NCBI GenBank assembly: GCA_964648695.1
Contig: CAZYLH010000053.1
Span: forward strand, 1-8,828
Reading direction: 5' to 3'
Length of the DNA: 8,828 nucleotides
From: UBA4292 sp964648695
Lineage (GTDB): Bacteria; Bacillota; Clostridia; Lachnospirales; Lachnospiraceae
Shown in pieces: positions 1 through 7,454 of this stretch (position 1 is the first letter of the stretch; the number at the start of each line of letters is the position of its first letter). A model generated the notes under the pieces. The model had not been told where the DNA came from. It made no database searches and worked only from the letters and a program-made list of their open reading frames with translations. The translations under genes were made by a program, and so were the position numbers.

Positions 1-803
1 ACAACGCGGTTTTCTACTATATCTATAATGCCAATGCCGTGCTTGCCGCCAAGAGCATTTAGTTCCTCGATGATGGCGGAAACCTTCATGGATTTGCCGT
101 TTAGTGCAACCGGCACGCCCTTCTCAAATGAGATGGAAATCTCCTCTCCCTCATCCGGCGCTTTTTCCGGTGAGCATCCTAAAACGAGGAGATGATCATA
201 GTCCGGGGCGTTTGCCGGATCCTCAAGCTCTAGGCCCTCATGGCTTATATGCCACAGATTTCTATCGCGGCTGTAGCTTGAATCTGCGCTGAAAGGAAGG
301 TCAATTCCGTGCTCCTCGCAGTATTTGATCTCGTCCTCACGAGACTGCATCTTCCAGGTGTCACTGCATCTCCAGGGAGCTATGATCTTAAGGTCTGGCG
401 CTAAAGCCTTTATACCCAGCTCAAAGCGAACCTGATCGTTGCCCTTGCCGGTTGCTCCGTGGCAGATGGCAACGGCGTTTTCCTTGCGGGCAATCTCCAC
501 CAGCTTCTTTGCGATAAGAGGTCTTGCCATGGATGTGCCAAGGAGATACTTGTTTTCATAAACAGCGCCCGCCTGCACGCAGGGAACGATGTACTCGTCG
601 CAGAATTCATCTACAACATTAAGAATATAGAGCTTTTCTGCGCCGCTGTACTTAGCGCGCTCCTCAAGTCCGTCAAGCTCGTTTCCCTGTCCGACATCGA
701 TACAGCAGCAGATAACCTCATAGTCATAGTTTTCCTTAAGCCAGGGGATGATCGCAGTGGTATCAAGACCACCGGAGTAAGCCAATACAACCTTTTCCTT
801 CAT
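1..803 (-). CDS. argG: Argininosuccinate synthase, C-terminus cut by the window edge
   Basis: Joins citrulline and aspartate using ATP to make argininosuccinate, the penultimate step of arginine synthesis in the cytoplasm. The minus-strand reading frame gives 267 residues from an ATG at 803 and remains open at the left edge. The family usually has about 400 or more residues, so roughly the last third is outside the window. Residues 8-16 are AYSGGLDTT, the N-type ATP pyrophosphatase P-loop (SGGxD). Residues 115-128 are HGATGKGNDQVRFE, the strongly conserved ArgG nucleotide/citrulline-binding block, and YSRDRNLW lies near 177-184, also typical. The ribosome binding site is weak (AGAAAGAG, reading 817 down to 810). 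A promoter lies about 110 nt upstream of the start. It is divergent from the DJ-1-like gene. The next gene downstream (argH in many genomes) is not visible. Confidence 0.97.
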   Translation of the reverse strand, partial: MKEKVVLAYSGGLDTTAIIPWLKENYDYEVICCCIDVGQGNELDGLEERAKYSGAEKLYILNVVDEFCDEYIVPCVQAGAVYENKYLLGTSMARPLIAKKLVEIARKENAVAICHGATGKGNDQVRFELGIKALAPDLKIIAPWRCSDTWKMQSREDEIKYCEEHGIDLPFSADSSYSRDRNLWHISHEGLELEDPANAPDYDHLLVLGCSPEKAPDEGEEISISFEKGVPVALNGKSMKVSAIIEELNALGGKHGIGIIDIVENRV

Positions 804-817
804 AGTATACTCTTTCT

Positions 818-866
818 GCGCAGCGCTATTTTTTGTATGTATCCACGGCTTTTGTGCCCGCTGCGC
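818..866 (-). other. Inverted repeat in the argG leader
   Basis: An exact 8-bp inverted repeat, GCGCAGCG (818-825) and CGCTGCGC (859-866), lies in the predicted argG leader. Its 3' arm on the argG transcript ends just before the weak ribosome binding site at 817-810. The 33-nt loop contains a small inner GGC/GCC stem. In the RNA this could form a stem beside the translation start. There is no T-run, so it does not look like an intrinsic terminator. Any regulatory role is inferred. Confidence 0.4.
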
Positions 867-920
867 CGGACACATCCGCCAACCCCGCTTTATTAGATGG
901 GGGAAATTTAACCATCACTT

Positions 921-949
921 AATATACACCAAACAAGAGGAAAATGCAA
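921..949 (-). promoter_or_regulatory. Putative argG promoter
   Basis: On the minus strand TTGCAT (949-944) and TATATT (926-921) are separated by exactly 17 nt. The -10 matches the sigma-70/A consensus at five of six positions and the -35 at three of six. The transcript would start near 914, giving argG an untranslated leader of about 110 nt. No convincing arginine-repressor (ARG) box was seen. The assignment rests on pattern and spacing only. Confidence 0.55.
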
Positions 950-968
950 GACAGCCCGCCCCATGAAG

Positions 969-997
969 TTGACATAATCCGCGCTTTCTTTTATACT
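969..997 (+). promoter_or_regulatory. Near-consensus promoter of the DJ-1/PfpI gene
   Basis: TTGACA (969-974), a 17-nt spacer and TATACT (992-997) form an almost perfect sigma-70/sigma-A promoter: six of six at -35, five of six at -10, optimal spacing. Transcription would begin around 1004-1005. This rules out the upstream in-frame GTG at 1002 as the start of the next gene and leaves a leader of about 42 nt before the ATG at 1047. Confidence 0.8.
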
Positions 998-1046
998 ACG
1001 CGTGAAATATTACTTGGTAGACTTCATATTAGAAAGTGGGGAAAAT

Positions 1047-1607
1047 ATGGCAGAGGTATATGCTTTTTTGGCGGACGGATTTGAGTTGGTAGAGTGCCTT
1101 GCGGTTGTGGATGTTTTAAGAAGGGGAGGCGTGGATGTATGTACTGTCTCCATTATGGGAAAAAAGCAGGTTAAAAGCGCACAGCAGGTAACTGTCCTTG
1201 CAGATGCGTTATATGATGAGGTAAATGTTTTGGAGGCGAGATGCCTTTTCCTTCCCGGCGGCAAGGTGGGAACGGATAACCTGGGTGCGTTTAGGCCTTT
1301 GGTGGAGGAGCTAAAAAGGTGCGCTGCTGATGAGCACCGCCATGTGGCAGCTATCTGTGCGGCGCCAAGCGTGCTGGGACAAAACGGCATCCTTGTGGGA
1401 AAGGAAGCCACATGCTACCCGGGATTTGAGGACAAGCTGATAGAGGCAGAGTTTACAGGAGCTGGGGTTGTGACCGATGGAAATGTCACCACCGCGCGGG
1501 GAATGGGCGTTTCTGTTGATATGGGCCTTGAGCTTTTAAAAGTTCTTAGAGACAGGGAAACATCGGATAAGATAAAGGCGCAGATACAGCATCCGGACAC
1601 CATCTAG
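1047..1607 (+). CDS. DJ-1/PfpI (ThiJ/YajL-like) family protein
   Basis: A 186-residue cytoplasmic protein of the DJ-1 superfamily, which includes YajL/ThiJ-like stress proteins, glyoxalases and deglycase candidates. The likely nucleophile is Cys104 in AAICAAPSVL, the nucleophile-elbow context of DJ-1. Glu16 (FELVECLAVVDVLRR) matches the Glu that tunes this cysteine, and FLPGGKVGTDNL (68-79), ATCYPGFE (121-128) and TTARGMG (148-154) are further family blocks. The length is normal for a single-domain member. The ATG at 1047 is chosen because it has a GTGGGGA ribosome binding site (1036-1042) and because the in-frame GTG at 1002 lies at or before the predicted transcription start. The gene has its own strong promoter and is divergent from argG. 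The exact substrate cannot be read from sequence; protein-repair or glyoxalase activity is possible but unproven. Confidence 0.9.
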   Translation: MAEVYAFLADGFELVECLAVVDVLRRGGVDVCTVSIMGKKQVKSAQQVTVLADALYDEVNVLEARCLFLPGGKVGTDNLGAFRPLVEELKRCAADEHRHVAAICAAPSVLGQNGILVGKEATCYPGFEDKLIEAEFTGAGVVTDGNVTTARGMGVSVDMGLELLKVLRDRETSDKIKAQIQHPDTI

Positions 1608-1690
1608 TATTTTTTGAGATTCTACGGCCCAGAACGGGTGAAAATAGGAAAGAATTTAGTAAAATTATGCTAGCAATGTAAAAACACTTG

Positions 1691-1699
1691 TGCTATAAT
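1691..1699 (+). promoter_or_regulatory. Extended -10 promoter of the tig cluster
   Basis: TGCTATAAT (1691-1699) is a perfect TATAAT preceded by the TGn extension, a strong element in Gram-positive bacteria. The best-placed -35 (TAGCAA, 1671-1676, 17-nt spacer) is poor, as is common for extended -10 promoters. Transcription would start near 1706, leaving a leader of about 100 nt before tig. The likely transcript is tig-clpP-clpX with variable read-through into lon-engB. Confidence 0.7.
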
Positions 1700-1714
1700 T
1701 AGCTTTCGCATGAC

Positions 1715-1783
1715 CAGCCAGAAGATACACTGATTTTGGCTGTGAAAGAAGATAAAAGAATGGTGTCTGCCGTAAGGCGGATA
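1715..1783 (+). other. Two stem-loops in the tig 5' leader
   Basis: The predicted leader contains two good hairpins. The first pairs 1715-1723 (CAGCCAGAA) with 1734-1742 (TTTTGGCTG): nine pairs including one G-U, around a 10-nt loop. The second pairs 1764-1771 with 1776-1783, eight pairs with two G-U, closed by a GTAA (GNRA-type) tetraloop. It ends three nt before the ribosome binding site AAAGGAGG (1787-1794). There is no terminator T-run. I do not recognise a known riboswitch or T-box. The structure could affect translation start or RNA stability; that is inference. Confidence 0.5.
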
Positions 1784-1805
1784 GCTAAAGGAGGATTATT
1801 TTAAA

Positions 1806-3092
1806 ATGAGCGTACAGGTAGAAAAGCTGGAAAACAGCACTGCAAAGCTGACCATTGAGGTTCCTGCGGAAGAATTTTTAGAGGGAATGAAGAAGGCATA
1901 CCAGAAGAATAAGAACCGCTTTAATGTGCAGGGCTTTCGTAAGGGTAAGGCTCCCCAGGCGTTCATCGAGAAGATGTATGGCCCGGAAGTATTTTATGAG
2001 GATGCCGCAAACGCAGTGATCCCGGACGCATATGAGAAGGCTTATAACGAGTGCGGTGTTGAGATCGTCTCCAGGCCTGAGATAGATGTAACCCAGATCG
2101 AGAAGGGAAAGCCCTTTATCTTCACCGCTACCGTGGCCCTAAAGCCTGAGGTGACCCTTGGAGATTACAAGGGAATCGAGGTTGAAAAGTCTGACCTGTC
2201 AGTTTCTGAGGAGGAGATTGACGACCAGGTAAGAAGAGTGCAGGAGAGCAACTCCCGCATGGTTGAGGTTACTGACAGAGCGGTTGTTGACGGAGATATC
2301 GCAAAGATTGATTTTGAGGGCTTTGTTGACGGCACTCCTTTTGAGGGAGGAAAGGGAACTGACTATGCCTTAACCATAGGCTCACACAGCTTTATCGACA
2401 CCTTTGAGGAGCAGATTATCGGGCATCAGATCGGAGACGAGTTTGATGTGAACGTGACATTCCCAGAGGAGTATGGCGCAGAGCACCTGGCAGGAAAGGC
2501 TGCTGTGTTCAAGGTTGCACTTAAGGGTATTACAGAGAAGCAGCTTCCTGAGGCTGACGATGAGTTCGCAAGCGAGGTCTCTGATTTTGAGACGATGGCT
2601 GAGTATCGGGAGAGCCTTAAAAAAGAGCTTCTTGAGAAGAAGGAGCGCGAGGCAAAGTCCGCTAAGGAGGACGCTGCCGTTGCAAAGGCTGTGGAGAATG
2701 CGACCATCACTATAAGCGAACTTCAGATTCGAGACACCACCAGCAATATGGTAGCTGATATGGCCAAGAACTTCCAGCAGCAGGGAATCAGCATGGAGAT
2801 GTACCTTCAGTACACCGGCATGACAGAAGAGCAGCTCACCCAGCAGATGACTCCAAGAGCCGAGAGCAGAATTCAGTCAAGAGCGGTGCTTGAGGCTGTG
2901 GCAGAGGCAGAGGGACTGACAGTATCAGATGAAGAGCTGGATGAGAAATATAAAGAGATTGCAGACCAGTACAAGATGGACATCGATAAGGTAAAAGAGA
3001 TTATGGGCGAGAGCGGCAATAAGAGCCTTACCGCAGACATTTTAGTTCAAAAGGCAGTAAGCGTGATTGTTGATAACGCAGTAGAAAAGTAA
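1806..3092 (+). CDS. tig: Trigger factor, ribosome-associated chaperone and prolyl isomerase
   Basis: Binds ribosomal protein L23 at the exit tunnel and shields nascent chains; its FKBP domain catalyses prolyl isomerisation. The 428 residues match the normal full-length family. The N-terminal ribosome-binding domain (about 1-115) carries the signature GFRKGKAP at 43-50. The FKBP-type PPIase domain spans about 155-245, with GDIAKIDFEGFVDG, the FEGG segment (179-182) and VTFPEEYGAEHLAGKAA (217-233). The charged, helical C-terminal chaperone domain runs from about 250 to the end. The usual IPExLV-like helix appears here as ISELQI (303-308), with the proline replaced by Ser. Translation starts at an ATG 11 nt after an excellent AAAGGAGG. 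It is first in the cluster, and clpP follows after 19 nt. Confidence 0.98.
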   Translation: MSVQVEKLENSTAKLTIEVPAEEFLEGMKKAYQKNKNRFNVQGFRKGKAPQAFIEKMYGPEVFYEDAANAVIPDAYEKAYNECGVEIVSRPEIDVTQIEKGKPFIFTATVALKPEVTLGDYKGIEVEKSDLSVSEEEIDDQVRRVQESNSRMVEVTDRAVVDGDIAKIDFEGFVDGTPFEGGKGTDYALTIGSHSFIDTFEEQIIGHQIGDEFDVNVTFPEEYGAEHLAGKAAVFKVALKGITEKQLPEADDEFASEVSDFETMAEYRESLKKELLEKKEREAKSAKEDAAVAKAVENATITISELQIRDTTSNMVADMAKNFQQQGISMEMYLQYTGMTEEQLTQQMTPRAESRIQSRAVLEAVAEAEGLTVSDEELDEKYKEIADQYKMDIDKVKEIMGESGNKSLTADILVQKAVSVIVDNAVEK

Positions 3093-3111
3093 GCATAGAA
3101 AGGACGCAAAT

Positions 3112-3693
3112 ATGGCATTGATTCCCTATGTCATTGAGCAGACCGGCCACGGTGAGCGCTCATATGATATTTTTTCAAGACTATTAAAGGATCGCATTAT
3201 TTTGCTTGGCGAGGAGGTAAACGACGCAAGCGCCAGTGTGATTGTGGCTCAGCTTTTATTTTTGGAGGCGGAGGATCCGGACAAGGATATCAGCCTGTAT
3301 ATCAATAGCCCGGGTGGTTCTGTCACCGCAGGCATGGCTATCTATGACACCATGCAGTATATCAAGTGTGACGTTGCCACCATCTGTGTGGGTATGGCGG
3401 CCAGCATGGGCGCATTCCTCTTAGCAGGAGGCGCTAAGGGAAAGCGCTACGCCCTTCCAAACGCTGAGGTGATGATCCACCAGCCCTCCGGCGGAGCGCA
3501 GGGTCAGGCGACAGAGATCAGCATCGCTGCAGAGCATATTCTAAGAACAAAGAAAAAGATGAATGAGATGCTCGCTAAAAACTGCGGCCAGCCCTATGAG
3601 AGGGTAGCTAAAGATACGGAGCGAGACAACTGGATGAGCGCCGAGGAGGCGAAGGAGTATGGTCTTATTGACGCTGTTATGAGCAGGCGCTAG
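3112..3693 (+). CDS. clpP: ATP-dependent Clp protease proteolytic subunit
   Basis: Serine peptidase that forms a double-heptameric barrel and degrades proteins fed by ClpX or other Clp ATPases. The 193-residue length is typical. The full catalytic triad is visible: Ser98 in GMAASMG, His123 in MIHQPSGG and Asp172 in DTERDNW. The segment INSPGGSVTAG (65-74) forms the oxyanion/substrate-binding strand region. The N-terminus begins ALIPYVIEQT, close to the mature N-terminus of other ClpPs, so any propeptide is very short. The ribosome binding site GAAAGGA (3098-3104) lies 7 nt before the ATG. It sits 19 nt after tig and 31 nt before clpX, with no terminator in either gap, so co-transcription is likely. 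No CtsR-type operator was seen upstream. Confidence 0.98.
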   Translation: MALIPYVIEQTGHGERSYDIFSRLLKDRIILLGEEVNDASASVIVAQLLFLEAEDPDKDISLYINSPGGSVTAGMAIYDTMQYIKCDVATICVGMAASMGAFLLAGGAKGKRYALPNAEVMIHQPSGGAQGQATEISIAAEHILRTKKKMNEMLAKNCGQPYERVAKDTERDNWMSAEEAKEYGLIDAVMSRR

Positions 3694-3724
3694 GGACACT
3701 CTTGGCGATTTTTGGGAGGTAGGA

Positions 3725-5017
3725 ATGGCAGGAAAAATGGATGAGGAGTTTTGCGGCTTTTGCGGCAGATCCAGACGCCGTGTAAGACAGCTTATAGCCG
3801 GACAGCCCGGAAACTATATCTGTGACGAGTGCGTTAAGCTCTGCATAGATATTGTCAGGGAAGAGCCGGATTATGAAGAGCTGCAGAGCATAAATCTCTT
3901 AAAGCCACGGGAGATAAAGACACAGCTTGATGAGTACGTTGTGGGACAGGAACAGGCCAAAATTGCCTTAAGCGTTGCAGTCTACAACCATTATAAGAGG
4001 ATTTTGCACAGCGACGACGGCGTTGAAATTCAAAAGAGCAATATACTTCTATTAGGCCCTACCGGCTGCGGAAAGACATTTCTGGCACAGACTCTGGCAA
4101 AGATATTAAACGTTCCTTTTGCCATCGCAGACGCAACCACCCTGACAGAGGCGGGGTATGTGGGCGAGGATGTGGAAAACATTCTTCTAAAGCTTATCCA
4201 GGCTGCTGACTTTGACATTGACAGAGCTCAGACCGGCATTATCTATATAGATGAGATCGACAAGATCGCGAAAAAGGGCGAGAATGTGTCTATCACAAGG
4301 GACGTCTCCGGGGAGGGTGTACAGCAGGCTCTCCTAAAGATATTGGAAGGCACCGTGGCGAGCGTTCCGCCCCAGGGTGGAAGAAAGCACCCTCAGCAGG
4401 AGATGCTCACCATAGATACAACAAATATTCTGTTTATCTGCGGTGGAGCGTTTGATGGATTAGAGAGGATAATCGAGCGCCGCATCGGAAAAAATGTGAT
4501 CGGATTTAACGCGGAGGTTTCCAGCCAGGAAGAAAAAAATACGGGAGAGCTCTTCAAGGAGGTTTTGCCGGAGGATCTGGTGAAATTTGGAATCATACCG
4601 GAGTTTGTAGGCCGTGTGCCCGTCACATGTGCATTGGATATGCTTGATCGCGAAGCACTTTTACAGATTTTGACCACGCCTAAGAACGCTCTTGTAAAGC
4701 AGTACGAGAGCCTGATGGGGATGGATGATGTAAAGCTTGAGTTTACCGAGGAGGCATTAGAGCGCATTGCGGACCTGTCCTTAGAGCGAAAGACCGGCGC
4801 GAGAGGACTGCGGGCTATAATCGAGAGGGTGATGCAAAAACCCATGTTTGAGGCGCCATCCGACATGTCCATCGGGGTGTGTCGCATAACGCGCGAAGCC
4901 GTTGACGGGGAGGCGGAGCCGGAGTATACTTACCGGGATCCCAAGAAGGTGGCAAAAACCGAGCGTGCCCGTAAATTTGCAGCCGCGCAGACCGGAACGG
5001 ATTATTCCTATAGTTGA
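3725..5017 (+). CDS. clpX: ATP-dependent Clp protease ATP-binding subunit ClpX
   Basis: Hexameric AAA+ unfoldase that recognises tagged or specific substrates and threads them into ClpP. All expected parts are present in 430 residues. The N-terminal C4 zinc-binding domain uses Cys10, Cys13, Cys33 and Cys36. Walker A is GPTGCGKT (111-118), the pore loop GYVG (144-147) and Walker B IIYIDEID (172-179). The RKH loop lies at 220-222, the ClpP-docking IGF loop at 259-261, the likely arginine finger in EFVGR (Arg297) and sensor 2 at GARGLR (358-363). The presence of IGF fits pairing with the adjacent clpP. The start follows GGGAGGT (3714-3720). The tail after about residue 390 is acidic, then basic, and poorly conserved. 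A perfect hairpin follows the stop before lon. Confidence 0.98.
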   Translation: MAGKMDEEFCGFCGRSRRRVRQLIAGQPGNYICDECVKLCIDIVREEPDYEELQSINLLKPREIKTQLDEYVVGQEQAKIALSVAVYNHYKRILHSDDGVEIQKSNILLLGPTGCGKTFLAQTLAKILNVPFAIADATTLTEAGYVGEDVENILLKLIQAADFDIDRAQTGIIYIDEIDKIAKKGENVSITRDVSGEGVQQALLKILEGTVASVPPQGGRKHPQQEMLTIDTTNILFICGGAFDGLERIIERRIGKNVIGFNAEVSSQEEKNTGELFKEVLPEDLVKFGIIPEFVGRVPVTCALDMLDREALLQILTTPKNALVKQYESLMGMDDVKLEFTEEALERIADLSLERKTGARGLRAIIERVMQKPMFEAPSDMSIGVCRITREAVDGEAEPEYTYRDPKKVAKTERARKFAAAQTGTDYSYS

Positions 5018-5043
5018 CAGATTAGTAATACGAGATGTTAGGT

Positions 5044-5078
5044 GACGGCTGCTGACGATAAGCAGCCGTCTTGTTCGT
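5044..5078 (+). terminator. Hairpin between clpX and lon (attenuator or partial terminator)
   Basis: GACGGCTGCT (5044-5053) pairs perfectly with AGCAGCCGTC (5061-5070) around a 7-nt loop. It is followed by TTGTTCGT, a T-rich but interrupted tail. The 10-bp G+C-rich stem is strong enough for an intrinsic terminator, but the weak U-tract suggests incomplete termination. It could instead be an RNA-stabilising or processing element that makes lon-engB levels differ from tig-clpPX. It ends 29 nt before the lon start. Confidence 0.6.
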
Positions 5079-5099
5079 ATATACTGAGGAGAATAATAG

Positions 5100-7454
5100 A
5101 TGGATAAAGAAATGATTACGGCATCGGTTGTGATATTAAATAATATTTCTGTATTTCCCGGGGTTACAACCCTGCTTGAGATTAGTCGTAAGGAGTCCAT
5201 AGAGGCGGTTAAATACGCGAACAAAAATAACAGACTTTTGGCTTTTTTCATGATAAAGGACAAAGATGAGGCAGCGCCTTTGGACGATGAGGACGCTTCC
5301 GAGCTGTCGCTGGGTAAGATTCGCCCCTTAGGCGTTCTTGGCAGGCTTTCCATTATGCAAAAAAACGCCAACGGAAACCTTCGCATATCCGTTGTGGGCA
5401 TGGAGCGCGTAGAGCTTTTGGCACTCCACGATTCTTACAATGCTACGCTTATGGCAACGCCCTTACAGATGGCTTTTGCGGACACTAAGACCAGTGAGGC
5501 AGAGCAGGAGGCGATAAAGGAGATCATAAAGGAAAATTTCCTTACGTGCATAAGCGCCTATCCTAAGCAGCCCGGCTTTTTAGGGATGAAAAATCTGGTG
5601 GAGCAGGATACGCCCATCGGCGTGATGATGAACGCCATCGCGGCAAGGATTCCTTTTAAGCCTGAAAAGCGCTATCAGTTTTTGCAGACAACTCTCATTG
5701 AGGAGAGGGCGTATCTACTTATAAGGATGCTTGATGAGGAAGCGGGGATGCTTAAATTAAAGGCATCCATAAACGAAAAAGTGAAGGAACGCCTTGACCA
5801 GAATCAGAGAGATTTTGTGCTTCGCGAGCAGATGCGAACAATTCAGGATGAACTTGGAGAGGGAAATAGCGAACAGTTAAGGGAGTTAGAAAGCCGTCTT
5901 AAGGAGCTTAACGCCTCGGACGAGGTGAAGAGTCGGATAGAAAAAGAGCTTAACAGGATGAGAACCATGCCCTTTGGAAGCCAGGAGGGGGTTGTCCTTA
6001 GAAATTATGTGGAAACTTTGCTTGAGATGCCGTGGGAGAAGGTGACGGATGAAAACGTGGACATCTCCCATGCAAAGGAGACCTTAGAGGCGGACCACTA
6101 CGGTCTTGATAAGGTTAAGGAAAGAGTCCTTGAGTATCTGGCAGTTAGAAATTTAAACGGCGGAAGGGAGAGCACCATCCTCTGTCTGGTTGGTCCTCCG
6201 GGAACTGGAAAGACCTCCATTGCAAGGTCAATAGCCAGGGCTTTAAACAGAAAATATGCGAGGATAAGTCTTGGAGGAGTGCATGATGAGGCGGAAATCC
6301 GCGGACACAGAAAGACCTATATAGGCTCCATGCCGGGGCGGATCGCAAATGCCATAAAGCAGGCAGGAGTTGGAAATCCCCTGATCCTTTTAGATGAGCT
6401 TGATAAGCTTGGCAAAGACCATCGGGGAGACCCGTCATCCGCACTTTTGGAGGTGTTAGACCCGGAGCAGAATGTGGCTTTTAGAGACCACTTCTTAGAG
6501 CTTCCGATTGATCTTGGCAAGGTTATCTTTATAGCGACCGCAAATGACGCAAGCGGCATACCGGAGCCTTTGCGTGACCGCGTGGAGATGATCGAGGTCA
6601 GCAGCTATACTGCAAATGAGAAGCTGCACATCGCAAAAAATTATCTGGTTGAAAAGCAAAAGCAGCGCCACGGCCTTAGCACAGAGCAGCTTACTATCAC
6701 AGATGAGGCTATAGAGGGTATTATCCGTTTTTACACAAGGGAGGCGGGCGTTAGGGAGCTTGAAAGAAAGCTTGGGGCGCTTTGCCGAAAGGCTGCCAGA
6801 ATGATTTTAGAAGAAGGCGTGGAATCCGTTTTTGTGGACAGGGATGACCTTTATGGGTTCCTTGGAAAGGTGCGCTTTCGGGAAGATGAGTTAGAGCACA
6901 CAAACCAGGTGGGCATTGTCACGGGGCTTGCATGGACCAGCGTCGGCGGAGATACGCTTGAGGTTGAGGTGAATGTGATGCCGGGAAAGGGGCAGCTAAT
7001 GCTTACCGGAAAGCTTGGGGATGTGATGAAAGAGTCCGCACAGACTGCGCTTTCATATGTGCGCTCCATCGGGGATAAATATGATATACCGGAGGATTTT
7101 TTTGAGAAGCATGATATCCACCTGCATGTGCCGGAGGGAGCAGTGCCAAAGGATGGGCCTTCTGCTGGTATAACCATAGCCACAGCCCTGCTTTCAGCAA
7201 TCACAAACCGCAAAATAAGGGGTGATGTGGCTATGACGGGGGAGATAACCCTTCGCGGGCGGGTGCTTCCCATCGGCGGCTTAAGGGAAAAGCTTTTGGC
7301 AGCAAAGACTGCCGGAATTAAAGAAGTGCTTGTTCCGGCAAAGAACGAGTCCGATATAGCGGAGCTGTCTGTGGAGATCACGGATGGCATAAAGATCTGC
7401 TATGTAGAGGAGATGAATCAGGTTTTGACGGGGGTTATGGCTTATGATAATTAA
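5100..7454 (+). CDS. lon: ATP-dependent Lon protease (LonA type)
   Basis: Soluble homo-oligomeric AAA+ serine protease that degrades misfolded proteins and selected regulators. Its 784 residues match bacterial LonA. The N-terminal LON substrate-binding domain covers about 7-210. A charged coiled-coil helix lies around 220-290. The AAA+ module has Walker A GPPGTGKT (365-372), Walker B LILLDELD (428-435) and the PLRDRVE segment (490-496). The C-terminal protease domain has the catalytic Ser688 in PKDGPSAG and Lys731 in GGLREKLLAA, the Ser-Lys dyad with the family's 43-residue spacing. There are no membrane segments, so it is not LonB. The usual N-terminal LPLR-like motif reads VVILNNISVFPG. The start is fixed by GAGGAG (5086-5091), 8 nt upstream. 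It overlaps engB by 11 nt. No separate promoter with both boxes was found before it. Confidence 0.98.
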   Translation: MDKEMITASVVILNNISVFPGVTTLLEISRKESIEAVKYANKNNRLLAFFMIKDKDEAAPLDDEDASELSLGKIRPLGVLGRLSIMQKNANGNLRISVVGMERVELLALHDSYNATLMATPLQMAFADTKTSEAEQEAIKEIIKENFLTCISAYPKQPGFLGMKNLVEQDTPIGVMMNAIAARIPFKPEKRYQFLQTTLIEERAYLLIRMLDEEAGMLKLKASINEKVKERLDQNQRDFVLREQMRTIQDELGEGNSEQLRELESRLKELNASDEVKSRIEKELNRMRTMPFGSQEGVVLRNYVETLLEMPWEKVTDENVDISHAKETLEADHYGLDKVKERVLEYLAVRNLNGGRESTILCLVGPPGTGKTSIARSIARALNRKYARISLGGVHDEAEIRGHRKTYIGSMPGRIANAIKQAGVGNPLILLDELDKLGKDHRGDPSSALLEVLDPEQNVAFRDHFLELPIDLGKVIFIATANDASGIPEPLRDRVEMIEVSSYTANEKLHIAKNYLVEKQKQRHGLSTEQLTITDEAIEGIIRFYTREAGVRELERKLGALCRKAARMILEEGVESVFVDRDDLYGFLGKVRFREDELEHTNQVGIVTGLAWTSVGGDTLEVEVNVMPGKGQLMLTGKLGDVMKESAQTALSYVRSIGDKYDIPEDFFEKHDIHLHVPEGAVPKDGPSAGITIATALLSAITNRKIRGDVAMTGEITLRGRVLPIGGLREKLLAAKTAGIKEVLVPAKNESDIAELSVEITDGIKICYVEEMNQVLTGVMAYDN

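Noticed and set aside
459..896. A 145-codon plus-strand open frame opposite argG
   Set aside because: It overlaps the conserved ArgG N-terminal half on the other strand and shows no recognisable family.
804..960. T-box, riboswitch or arginine-repressor box in the argG leader
   Set aside because: No T-box core or recognisable ARG box was seen; only a simple inverted repeat is supported.
1608..1616. Run of six Ts after the DJ-1 gene, as a terminator
   Set aside because: The sequence before it forms at best a four-pair stem (AGAT/ATCT), too weak for an intrinsic terminator.
5014..5019. Perfect TTGACA overlapping the clpX stop, as a possible lon -35
   Set aside because: No acceptable -10 occurs at 16-18 nt (the bases there read GTTAGG), so no promoter is called.
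5080..5085. TATACT just before lon, as a possible -10
   Set aside because: The matching -35 position reads GATAAG inside the hairpin, and the transcript start would fall at or after the ribosome binding site.
4781..5401. A 206-codon minus-strand open frame across the clpX end and lon start
   Set aside because: It lies antisense to two well-supported genes, has Ser/Arg-rich composition expected of a shadow frame, no clear ribosome binding site and no recognisable domain.
6851..7390. A 179-codon minus-strand open frame antisense to the Lon protease domain
   Set aside because: It sits fully within conserved Lon coding sequence, has shadow-type composition rich in Ser, Pro and Thr, and shows no motif or initiation signal.
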